Positions 26,221 to 34,242 of a stretch of DNA of 64,000 bases are shown one piece after another. The notes under the pieces are model-generated. The model did no database searches and was not told the DNA's origin. It saw only the letters and a list, made by a program, of their open reading frames with translations. How positions within the stretch are numbered: the stretch's first letter is position 1; each line of letters starts with the position of its first letter. Where the stretch lies: positions 618,067-682,066 of the forward strand of contig NZ_JANWOI010000003.1 of assembly GCF_027920805.1 (NCBI RefSeq). The letters run 5' to 3'. The stretch comes from Govania unica (lineage in GTDB: Bacteria; Pseudomonadota; Alphaproteobacteria; Sphingomonadales; Govanellaceae). The position numbers were made by a program, and so were the translations under genes.

Positions 26221-27579
26221 ATGAGCGATGTCAATCCCGGTCAGGCCGTTTTCCAAACCGCAATACTACCGTCATCACGACTGTCGCTGTCACGGGCCTG
26301 GTACGGAGTTTTTATTCTGGTCCTGGCCTATACGGCCTCCTTCATTGACCGCACGATTCTGTCGCTGCTGGTGCAGCCGATCCAGCAGGATCTCGGCCTG
26401 AATGATACGGAGGTCAGCCTGTTGCATGGTCTGGCCTTTGCGATTTTTTATACATTTCTCGGACTGCCCATCGCTCGCATGGCTGACCATATGTCGCGGC
26501 GGCGTATTATTATTGTCGGCATCACGATCTGGAGTCTGATGACGGCGACCTGCGGACTTGCCAGCCGGTTCTGGCATTTGTTCCTGTCGCGGGTCGGTGT
26601 CGGCGTCGGCGAGGCGGCCTTATCGCCAGCTGCCTACTCCATGATCGCCGATATGTTCCCTAAGGAACAGCATGGCCGTGCACTTGGTGTTTACTCGACA
26701 GGCCTTTATATCGGATCGGGGCTTGCCTTCATCATTGGCGGCACGGTCATCGACATGGTGGCCCGGCTCAACATCAGCGAGTTGCCGTTCATAGGGGCGG
26801 TGCAGAACTGGCAGATCATCTTCTTCCTGGTCGGCCTGCCAGGCATCGCTATTGTGCTTCTGATGATGACAGTCAAGGAGCCCCCACGCATCGGTCAGAT
26901 GGGAACTGCGACCGCGGTTCCGTTTCGCGCCGTTCTGCGGTTCTGGGGCAGCAACTGGAAGAGCTTTTCCTGTCATTTTATCGGCTTCTCCATGACCGGG
27001 CTCGTATTCAATGGCCTGCTCGCCTGGGCACCGGTTCTGTTCATGCGAAAATTCGGCTATCAGGCGTCGGAGGTTGGACATGCGCTCGGCATCTCCATTC
27101 TTATATTCGGGACTTGCGGCATTATTGCCGGCGGAGTGCTCGCAGACTGGTGGGTCAAACATGGCCGCGCCGAAGGTCCGATGCGAGCGGGCTGGGTTGG
27201 CGCATTGGCCGTGACGCCACTGGCCGTTCTGGCCCCGCTTGCAGGGTCGGATCAGATGGCCATCGCTTTTTTCTGCCTGTTCTTTTTCTTTGCAAGCTTT
27301 CCCTATGGGGCCGCCATTGCAGCGCTGCAGGCGATCACGCCAAATCCCATGCGGGCGCAAATTTCGGCGTTCTTTCTATTTGTCCTCAATATGATGGGCA
27401 TCGGTCTTGGCCCGACCATCGTGGCCGTCTTCACGGATTATGTCTTTGCCGACCCCATGGCCATCGACAGGTCCATGGCTGTGGTCGGCGCCATATTCGG
27501 CCCCCTTGGCGCCATTGCTCTTTATCTCGGGTTCAAACCCTTCGCAGCCAGCGCGCAACGCGCCAATATAGTTTCGTGA
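26221..27579 (+). CDS. MFS transporter
   Basis: This 452-residue inner-membrane carrier has about 12 helices. The loop 2-3 signature GLPIARMADHMSRRRIIIVG is an MFS motif A variant. The N-terminus has SFIDRTILSLLVQPIQQDLGLNDTEVSLLHG, matching the sphingomonad-rich spinster-like MFS branch. It probably moves the substrate, or a product of periplasmic hydrolysis, into the cytoplasm. It is followed 13 bases later by the amidohydrolase gene. No substrate can be assigned. Confidence 0.9.
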   Translation: MSDVNPGQAVFQTAILPSSRLSLSRAWYGVFILVLAYTASFIDRTILSLLVQPIQQDLGLNDTEVSLLHGLAFAIFYTFLGLPIARMADHMSRRRIIIVGITIWSLMTATCGLASRFWHLFLSRVGVGVGEAALSPAAYSMIADMFPKEQHGRALGVYSTGLYIGSGLAFIIGGTVIDMVARLNISELPFIGAVQNWQIIFFLVGLPGIAIVLLMMTVKEPPRIGQMGTATAVPFRAVLRFWGSNWKSFSCHFIGFSMTGLVFNGLLAWAPVLFMRKFGYQASEVGHALGISILIFGTCGIIAGGVLADWWVKHGRAEGPMRAGWVGALAVTPLAVLAPLAGSDQMAIAFFCLFFFFASFPYGAAIAALQAITPNPMRAQISAFFLFVLNMMGIGLGPTIVAVFTDYVFADPMAIDRSMAVVGAIFGPLGAIALYLGFKPFAASAQRANIVS

Positions 27580-27592
27580 CCAACAGACAAGA

Positions 27593-28483
27593 ATGGAACT
27601 TCAGCAGATGGTCAAAGCAATCGATATCGTCGTCAATCCGTTCACGCCTTTTGAAGTTGAGCATGACCAGACCGGTTTCGATCAGGCATTCATGGAACAG
27701 GTGCGCATGCCGGCCTCCATGCGTGGTGGCGTGACGATGGAAGATTATATCGCCAGAATGGATCGCGCCGGGATTGATCATTCCTTGCTGATCGCCGTGC
27801 GTGCTGGGGACCGCCGCATGAAGGGGTCCATTGAAATTCCCTATGACCAGGTGGCACGCTATTGCAATGCGCATCCGACGCGTTTTTCGGGTCTTGCTGG
27901 AATCGATCCGTTTCGGGGTATGGAGGGGCTGCGGGATCTGGAATATGCGGTCAAGGAGCTGGGTTTCGTCGGCGCGCATCTTTATCCGCACTGGTTCCGG
28001 CTTGCCCCGGACGCGGCACTTTATTACCCCTATTATGCCAAATGCTGCGAACTTGATATTCCGATCATGATGCAGGTTGGACAGAATCTGATCTATCAGC
28101 AGGACGTCCGTCTGCCAAGCGTCGCACGGCCTATCCTCCTTGATCAGATCGCCATCGATTTTCCGGAACTGAAACTGCTTGGCATTCACATCGGGACGCC
28201 CTGGGCTGATGAGATGATCGCCATGGCCTGGAAACATCAGAATGTCTTTATCGGCATTGATGCCTATGCGCCAAAGCATCTGCCTGCGTCGCTTCTCCAT
28301 TACATGAACACCTATGGCAGCCATAAGGTGCTGTTCGGTACCGACTGGCCGGTCATCGATCCCGAACGGGCGGTGCGCGAGATGGAAACACATGATCTCC
28401 GGCCGGAGTCCTATGGCCGTGTGATGCGGGAAAACGCGCTTGGTATCTTCAAGATTGCCGAGCGCATGGGCATCACCACATAA
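27593..28483 (+). CDS. Amidohydrolase-family protein (ACMSD-like fold) lacking the first HxH
   Basis: This 296-residue TIM-barrel protein belongs to the amidohydrolase 2 family, which includes decarboxylases and lactonases. The usual N-terminal metal motif HxH is replaced by VVN in VKAIDIVVNPF. Later family features remain: GAHLYPHW, LLGIHIGTPW and VLFGTDWPVI with the conserved Asp. Loss of HxH suggests altered or absent metal use; members with DVVVN at this place do exist to my knowledge. It sits between the MFS and the double hydrolase, all closely spaced. It probably decarboxylates or hydrolyses a ring intermediate. An ATG at 27608 is an alternative start. Confidence 0.82.
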   Translation: MELQQMVKAIDIVVNPFTPFEVEHDQTGFDQAFMEQVRMPASMRGGVTMEDYIARMDRAGIDHSLLIAVRAGDRRMKGSIEIPYDQVARYCNAHPTRFSGLAGIDPFRGMEGLRDLEYAVKELGFVGAHLYPHWFRLAPDAALYYPYYAKCCELDIPIMMQVGQNLIYQQDVRLPSVARPILLDQIAIDFPELKLLGIHIGTPWADEMIAMAWKHQNVFIGIDAYAPKHLPASLLHYMNTYGSHKVLFGTDWPVIDPERAVREMETHDLRPESYGRVMRENALGIFKIAERMGITT

Positions 28484-28495
28484 GGATGCCTGAAG

Positions 28496-30076
28496 ATGTT
28501 GCGACCACGCTATGGTGATAAGACGATCACATGCGGCTTTATTACGTTGCCTCATGGACATGTCCATTTCCGCATGAGCGGGGAGGGACCGCCGCTATTG
28601 GCGTTACATGAATCCCCGCGGTCTTCCATTTCGCTGTTGCCCTTGCTGACGAGGCTCAGCGACCGCTTCACGGTGATTGCCATTGACACTCCCGGATATG
28701 GATTCTCCGATCCATTGCTGCACGCTGCGCCGGAAATGAGCGATTATGTGGCGACGATTGCGGCTCTCCTTGCCAAGCTCGGACTTCCTAAAGTCGGCCT
28801 TTACGGGACACATACAGGAGCGGCTATAGCCGCTGCTTTCGCCGTTGCCCATCCGGATCAGGTGTCGGCGTTGGTGCTCGACGGCTATGGCATTTTTACG
28901 GAAAGCGAGAAGGAGAATTTCATCACTCGCTACCTGACGCCGTTCGCCCCCTCCTGGGACGGCAGCCACATCATGCATCTTTGGTCGCGCATCAAGGATC
29001 TTTACATGTGGTTCCCCTGGTATGATCGCAGCGCGGAACGGCGGCTCATGCTCGACCCACCGGATCTTCTGACGCAGCAGCTGACAGCCATCGGATTTCT
29101 GCAAACCGGCTCGGGCTACGAACTGGCCTATCGCCGGGCTGCAGAGCATGACGCCAACGGCCATTTGCAAAAGCTGCAGGTGCCGGTGACGGTGGTGGCG
29201 CGGGAAGATGACCTCCTCCATTCTCACCTCAGTCGTGTAGAGCCGGGATCGCACGCGGTTCTGCGCTCTCTGCCGGCTGAAACCGGCGCGTGGCTCGCGG
29301 CTATTGCCGATGCGCTGGCTCCTGCTTTGGCCCTGTCCTCCAGCCGGGCTTGTTTCGACGATGATATCCTGGCCCGTCGTCATCTGACGCGGGTGGGGGA
29401 GGGCTATCTCCATTGGCGGGACTGTGGCGATAGGGGGGCTCCGGTTCTGATCGTGCTGCCGGATCTACCGCAATGCTCGGCGGCCCTGATGGATAAGCTA
29501 TCGCCGCTTTGTGACGGGGCTCGTGTGCTGGTGATCGATCTGCCGGGCTGCGGACAATCCGATCCGCTCGCATCCGCTGGTGACGATCCGGATGCGGTGC
29601 TTGCGCCTGTTGCAGCACTGCTAAACCAGATCGGCGTAATTCCGGCAGCCATTTGCGGCATCGGAGCATCAGCCGGGCTCGCCTCCCGACTTGGCGAGCT
29701 TTGTGGCGCGGAGGTCTTTGCTGTCGCGGCCCCGTCATGGGTTCGTGGCATAACCGATCCACCCCATGAAAATCCGCTGCCTTCGCTTGAACCCGATCGC
29801 GACGGTGCACGGATGATGGCGGCCTGGTTCCGGCTGCGTGATCTCTGGTTCTATGAAAAGCTCAGCTGCGACGCTTCGTCCTCGGCGCGGATAGACCGGG
29901 TTGCACCTGCAGAACAAGACTTGCATGCGCGTTACCGTGCCTATTTTCTCGGCCCCGAATGTCGAGACATCATGGCGGCAGCCATGCGTCTAGCATGTGA
30001 GGGATATAAGCTGCGGGATCACATCCCCACTCTTGATATTGCGGCCATTGCTGCACGCATTCGCGGTCGCCCTTAA
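28496..30076 (+). CDS. Tandem alpha/beta-hydrolase fold protein with non-serine elbows
   Basis: At 526 residues this is about twice a normal alpha/beta hydrolase. Half one (about 15-285) has oxyanion-like LHESPRSS, strand IDTPGYGFSDP and an elbow GTHTG (104-108), with His106 where Ser is usual. Half two (about 295-526) repeats the pattern (LPDLPQCS, IDLPGCGQSDP) with elbow GIGAS (388-392), which puts Gly at the nucleophile place. Neither half therefore has a standard GxSxG. It could be a hydrolase with unusual chemistry, a C-C lyase, or a binding protein. It lies 12 bases after the amidohydrolase gene and shortly before the CoA ligase, in the same operon. Confidence 0.8.
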   Translation: MLRPRYGDKTITCGFITLPHGHVHFRMSGEGPPLLALHESPRSSISLLPLLTRLSDRFTVIAIDTPGYGFSDPLLHAAPEMSDYVATIAALLAKLGLPKVGLYGTHTGAAIAAAFAVAHPDQVSALVLDGYGIFTESEKENFITRYLTPFAPSWDGSHIMHLWSRIKDLYMWFPWYDRSAERRLMLDPPDLLTQQLTAIGFLQTGSGYELAYRRAAEHDANGHLQKLQVPVTVVAREDDLLHSHLSRVEPGSHAVLRSLPAETGAWLAAIADALAPALALSSSRACFDDDILARRHLTRVGEGYLHWRDCGDRGAPVLIVLPDLPQCSAALMDKLSPLCDGARVLVIDLPGCGQSDPLASAGDDPDAVLAPVAALLNQIGVIPAAICGIGASAGLASRLGELCGAEVFAVAAPSWVRGITDPPHENPLPSLEPDRDGARMMAAWFRLRDLWFYEKLSCDASSSARIDRVAPAEQDLHARYRAYFLGPECRDIMAAAMRLACEGYKLRDHIPTLDIAAIAARIRGRP

Positions 30077-30104
30077 GCCCGCATCGACGACAGGATAACT
30101 GGCT

Positions 30105-31667
30105 ATGACGAATAAGGACAATAGGATGGAATTACCCATCGGTTTCAATCATCTGACCATCACAGGCGGTATTCGCGACGCAGCCAGGCGTGACCCGTCC
30201 AAGGTTGCGCTGCGCATCTCTGACCGCAGTGTCACCTATGACGCCCTCATCAGGCGCTTCAACCAGGTGGCCAATCTTGTGCGTGAGGGACTGGGGCTAC
30301 AGCTCGGCGACCACGCCATGGTGATTTCGCATAACTGCATAGAATTCATCGAACTGATCTGCGGCCTGTCCGATGCAGGCGTTGTGGTGGCGACGCCGAA
30401 TCCACATCTGTCCGAACGGGAAATTGCCCTGATCGTCGCCGACAGTGCGCCGCGGGTGATTTTTGTCGATGAGCGCTCAGCAGCACTTCTCGCCTCATCC
30501 GATATTGCAGGCCGCCGCGTCATCATTATCGGAAAGGATTATGAACATTCGCTTTCAACTTGCAGCGAGCAATTCGAGCCGTCCGGCATCACCGAATGGA
30601 TGCCCTTCTCGATCCCCTATACCTCCGGCACCACGGGCCAGCCGAAAGGGGTTCTGTTGCCGCACCGCTCGCGCTGCCTGACTTATTTTGCCATGGCGTC
30701 CGAATACGGCTGTTACGGACCGGACGATCATTTTCTGGCCATCGCGCCCTTCTGTCATGGCGCGGGCCTGGCCTTTGCGCTGAGTTCGATTTTCTTCGGC
30801 GGCACCTGCACGATTATGGCCAAATTCGATCCGGCCGAAGTGATCGCAGCCCTTCACACCGGCGATATAACCGGGACCTTCATGGTGCCGACCCATTTCC
30901 ATAAGATTTTCAGTCTCCCTGAAGATCTGCTCAACCGTCATCGCGGTCACGGCCTGATATCGATCATCTCGAACGCGGCACCGCTGCCGCAGGCGACCAA
31001 GCTGCTGATCGTCGATTATTTCGGTGAAGGCATTCTGCATGAAACTTATGGCGCGACGGAAACCGGAATCGTCACCAACCTGCGCCCGGCAGACCAGCTG
31101 CGCAAACCGAACTGTGTCGGCACTCCCTTTCCGTGCACGCAAATCGAACTGCGCGATGAAAACGGCAGGCCGGTGCCAGCCGGTGAGGTGGGCGAATTGT
31201 TCAGTCGCTCGCCCTATCTGTTCAACGGCTACCTTAACCGCCCCGAAGAAACCGCTGAAGTTATTCAAGCTGGTGGTTGGGCGTCGGTCGGCGACATGGC
31301 GCGATGTGACACAGATGGCTATTACTATATCGTTGACCGCAAAAAGGACATGGTGATCTCGGGCGGCCTCAATATCTATCCACGTGAAATCGAAACCGTA
31401 ATCGAGCGCCTCGCTGGCATCGATGAAGTCTCGGTTGTGGGCAGGCCGGACCCTGAATGGGGCGAAACGCTGGTGGCCTTCATCGTCAGCACAAGCGACA
31501 CTCCGCCGAATGCCGAGACGGTCATCGCCACTTGTCAGGCCGAGCTCGCAAATTATAAAGTCCCACGCATGGTTCATTACATTGATAGATTGCCGCGCAA
31601 CACCGGCGGCAAGATCCTCAAACGCGAACTGCGCAACCTGGCCCAGAAGCTTGCTGCCGAAGCCTGA
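30105..31667 (+). CDS. AMP-dependent acyl-CoA synthetase/ligase
   Basis: This 520-residue cytosolic enzyme activates a carboxylic acid to its CoA thioester through an acyl-adenylate. The P-loop-like motif YTSGTTGQPKGVLLPH, the ETYGATETG motif, GDMARCDTDGYYYIVDRKKDM and the C-terminal catalytic Lys in NTGGKILKREL are all present, so it should be active. It resembles medium- or long-chain and aromatic acid CoA ligases. It is last in the operon that starts with the TBDT or MFS, suggesting that the hydrolases release an acid which is then CoA-activated. An ATG at 30126 is an alternative start with a better ribosome-binding site. Confidence 0.92.
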   Translation: MTNKDNRMELPIGFNHLTITGGIRDAARRDPSKVALRISDRSVTYDALIRRFNQVANLVREGLGLQLGDHAMVISHNCIEFIELICGLSDAGVVVATPNPHLSEREIALIVADSAPRVIFVDERSAALLASSDIAGRRVIIIGKDYEHSLSTCSEQFEPSGITEWMPFSIPYTSGTTGQPKGVLLPHRSRCLTYFAMASEYGCYGPDDHFLAIAPFCHGAGLAFALSSIFFGGTCTIMAKFDPAEVIAALHTGDITGTFMVPTHFHKIFSLPEDLLNRHRGHGLISIISNAAPLPQATKLLIVDYFGEGILHETYGATETGIVTNLRPADQLRKPNCVGTPFPCTQIELRDENGRPVPAGEVGELFSRSPYLFNGYLNRPEETAEVIQAGGWASVGDMARCDTDGYYYIVDRKKDMVISGGLNIYPREIETVIERLAGIDEVSVVGRPDPEWGETLVAFIVSTSDTPPNAETVIATCQAELANYKVPRMVHYIDRLPRNTGGKILKRELRNLAQKLAAEA

Positions 31668-31678
31668 GCGCTCAAAGC

Positions 31679-31720
31679 AACGCCACCATGGTAAAAGACC
31701 ATGGTGGCGTTACCAATTTT
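31679..31720. terminator. Terminator between convergent operons
   Basis: AACGCCACCATGGT (31679-31692) pairs perfectly with ACCATGGTGGCGTT (31698-31711) around AAAAG, followed by ACCAATTTT. The 14-bp stem sits between the CoA ligase (plus) and the acylase (minus). Confidence 0.85.
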
Positions 31721-31727
31721 CAGAAAT

Positions 31728-34175
31728 TTAATAAGTCAGTTTTTTATGGCTTACCGTATGTTTTTCCACATCGTCTGCATTCAGCCATTGCGGCTTGCAA
31801 CCAAAATTCTGATAAAGATCGAGTTGATCACGGGCATGAACGGACAGTTTTCCGTCGGGCTGCATAAATCCGCTTTGACCGGGCGGTGTCACATCGCAAT
31901 AATCGACACGTCCGTCACGAAAAATAATGCGGTTATTGGTGGTGCCACGATTCATATGTGCCGGTAGACTGAGCTCATTTCGTGCCACAGTTTGCGGAAT
32001 TTTGGCGTAATTCTCTGTATGGAAAACATGAGGTTCGGCATCTTCCGTCCAGGCCGCAGTATCTGAGCCAAATTTGGCGCTCAGTTTGGTCATGGCTTCT
32101 TCAAGGGCTTCACGCAGCACGATATCCCGTGACCGCCCGGCCAGAAAATCCACGGTTTGCGGTACGCCGGATGCACTTCCCATCAGTGCATTATAAGTGA
32201 TCTTGGTGCCCATGGTGGGGAAGAATGGACTGATGGCCGAAAGTTGCGTTTCGTCATCAACACCACCGGACAAATTCTTTGGCACAAGCGGCCCAATCAC
32301 GCGTTCGGCCAAAAGCGGCAGGAAGTTCCGGAACAGAATATAACCGGCACTGCTCTTGCCCTTGGCTTTCGGATCAATTGTGTTCCGGTCCCAGTGCGCC
32401 AGAATTTCAGCAGCATGCCGGGCGTTGCTGCTCTCTGGCCAGTTCGCTGCCGCAGCCGCGATCAGGGGCAGAAAATACCGCGCGTTGTCATCGGTGAAAG
32501 ACACCTTGGCAACAACATTCCAAACCTCTCCCACGGTCAACGTCTTTTGTTTGTTGAGTTCGTCATTCACCTCATTCAGATGATCGACCGCGCTCCAATA
32601 CATATAATCAGAGCTGTCATAGTCCGGCTGCGGTTTGTTGTTCCAATTGGCGATAAAGCCTTGGGACGGATTGTAGGTCGATGGGTTGCTGTCGAAAGAC
32701 CGAAACCCTTGCCACTCCATCTCGCCCGTTCCGGATACCGGGAGACGAATATCCTGTCCTGCAGGACGCACCGGGAATTTTCCCAGAAATGCATAGCCAA
32801 TATTTCCCGAGGCATCGACATAGTAGTTGTTGATTGTCAATGTCACTTTGGAAATGTCCGCACGCCAGGTTGCGAAATCCGTAGCCTTCATGGAATGAAT
32901 CCAGGCGACAAGCGATTGAACTTCGCTCCCGTCCCAGGTCCGCTTGCGGGCAAATGCGGTTTTCTTGTCTTTATCAAACTGAACGACCGGCCCATGAACG
33001 GTTGAGTAGACATCAAGCATCACCGGCTTTCCATCCTTCACACGGATGGTTTCGGTGCGCTTTTCCATATCGTGATATTGCCCATTGAAGAAATAGCGAT
33101 GCGGATTTCGCGGATCAAGTTTTTCCTGATATATATCGACAGTATCACCCATCCCGGCCGTAGAACCCCATCCGATCTTGCCATTGGTGCCAAAAATAAG
33201 CCAAGGGCTTGCCATCGGACCGCTGCCGACCAGATCGAAACCTGCACCATGCAACCCCACAGCCCAAATATAACTGGGGGAGAAATCACCCATCTGCGGC
33301 CCATTGACGAGCATAGACTCACGCCCCGCAGTTTTGTTGCTGCTGACGACCCAGATATTGCTAGCGCGTGGGAAAGAATCCGGCCCGGTACCGCCATAGC
33401 GCAATTTCTGTAACCGGAGTTGTTCCGCAATTGCAGCGTCAGACAGCGCAATTAGCGATGTCGAGGACAACGCAGCAGCGGCCGGGTGCTCAACCGCATT
33501 CTGATCAGCGGGCACGGTGGTTGGTGCATGTGGATCTCGTTTCCAGCGCAACTGATCGAACAGGGCCTGGCCCTTGACTGCGCCGTGTCGCTTTTGCAAT
33601 TTTGTCAAAAGTGCCAGATTTTCGATTTCAGCATTGGCATCTGAAAACCGCAAAGCCATGGAATGAACATAAGCCTTGAGCACATCAAGCGGCGTCCATT
33701 CAACAGGGTCAAAGCCGAACTCCGTGAATTCCCGTGGCAACAGTTCAGCCCGAGCGGCCAGAACCTCTTTCAGCCGTGCATTATAACCGGCGGCATAGCC
33801 GTCAAAGATGGCGCGGTCTTCAGGCGGGAGGCTTTCATATTGCCTTTGAAGGGATGCCGCAGCGTAACTGCTGCGGGTCAAGCGGTCGTGATCCAGATAT
33901 TTCGCGCCCAACACTTCAGCAACGGAGCCCGAAGCCGTCCGTCGCAACATGTCCATCTGAAAAAGCTGATCTTCGGCCAGTGCATAGCCAAAACCGTAAA
34001 ATATGCCATAAGTCGTCCCGGCGTAAATATGGGGTACGCCGAAATCGTCGCGTTTGATCGTGACATTACCTTGCGTCGCAGCATATGCATCCGTAGCGGC
34101 GGGCAGGGTGGTCAGAAACAGCAACGCCATCACCGCGCATGCCGTTTGAGAAATAAGGCGCGTGCCAATATACAT
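31728..34175 (-). CDS. Penicillin-acylase-family Ntn hydrolase
   Basis: This exported enzyme of about 815 residues has a signal peptide (MYIGTRLISQTACAVMALLF, cleavage near DAYA). Members are self-cleaved into two chains; the new N-terminal nucleophile is Ser272, in RASNIWVVSS. The family hydrolyses amides such as penicillins, acyl-homoserine lactones or acylated peptides in the periplasm. Other conserved segments are VKRDDFGVPHI-like (KRDDFGVPHIYA), FGYALAEDQLFQMD and NGPQMG. I chose the ATG at 34175 because AAAGGA precedes it; the frame extends to a TTG at 34193. It follows the STN-type TBDT, separated by a hairpin terminator, and likely acts on what that receptor binds. Confidence 0.92.
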   Translation of the reverse strand: MYIGTRLISQTACAVMALLFLTTLPAATDAYAATQGNVTIKRDDFGVPHIYAGTTYGIFYGFGYALAEDQLFQMDMLRRTASGSVAEVLGAKYLDHDRLTRSSYAAASLQRQYESLPPEDRAIFDGYAAGYNARLKEVLAARAELLPREFTEFGFDPVEWTPLDVLKAYVHSMALRFSDANAEIENLALLTKLQKRHGAVKGQALFDQLRWKRDPHAPTTVPADQNAVEHPAAAALSSTSLIALSDAAIAEQLRLQKLRYGGTGPDSFPRASNIWVVSSNKTAGRESMLVNGPQMGDFSPSYIWAVGLHGAGFDLVGSGPMASPWLIFGTNGKIGWGSTAGMGDTVDIYQEKLDPRNPHRYFFNGQYHDMEKRTETIRVKDGKPVMLDVYSTVHGPVVQFDKDKKTAFARKRTWDGSEVQSLVAWIHSMKATDFATWRADISKVTLTINNYYVDASGNIGYAFLGKFPVRPAGQDIRLPVSGTGEMEWQGFRSFDSNPSTYNPSQGFIANWNNKPQPDYDSSDYMYWSAVDHLNEVNDELNKQKTLTVGEVWNVVAKVSFTDDNARYFLPLIAAAAANWPESSNARHAAEILAHWDRNTIDPKAKGKSSAGYILFRNFLPLLAERVIGPLVPKNLSGGVDDETQLSAISPFFPTMGTKITYNALMGSASGVPQTVDFLAGRSRDIVLREALEEAMTKLSAKFGSDTAAWTEDAEPHVFHTENYAKIPQTVARNELSLPAHMNRGTTNNRIIFRDGRVDYCDVTPPGQSGFMQPDGKLSVHARDQLDLYQNFGCKPQWLNADDVEKHTVSHKKLTY

Positions 34176-34205
34176 GGGCAATCCTTTTGTCAAATCCGTG
34201 ACGGG

Positions 34206-34235
34206 AAAAACCGGCGGAACATTCAGCTCCGCCGG
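34206..34235 (-). terminator. Terminator between STN-type TBDT and acylase
   Basis: On the minus strand CCGGCGGA (34235-34228) pairs with TCCGCCGG (34218-34211), followed by TTTTT (34210-34206). The perfect 8-bp GC-rich stem lies 8 bases after the receptor stop and just before the acylase start. It should limit read-through into the acylase gene. Confidence 0.75.
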
Positions 34236-34242
34236 CCGATGG

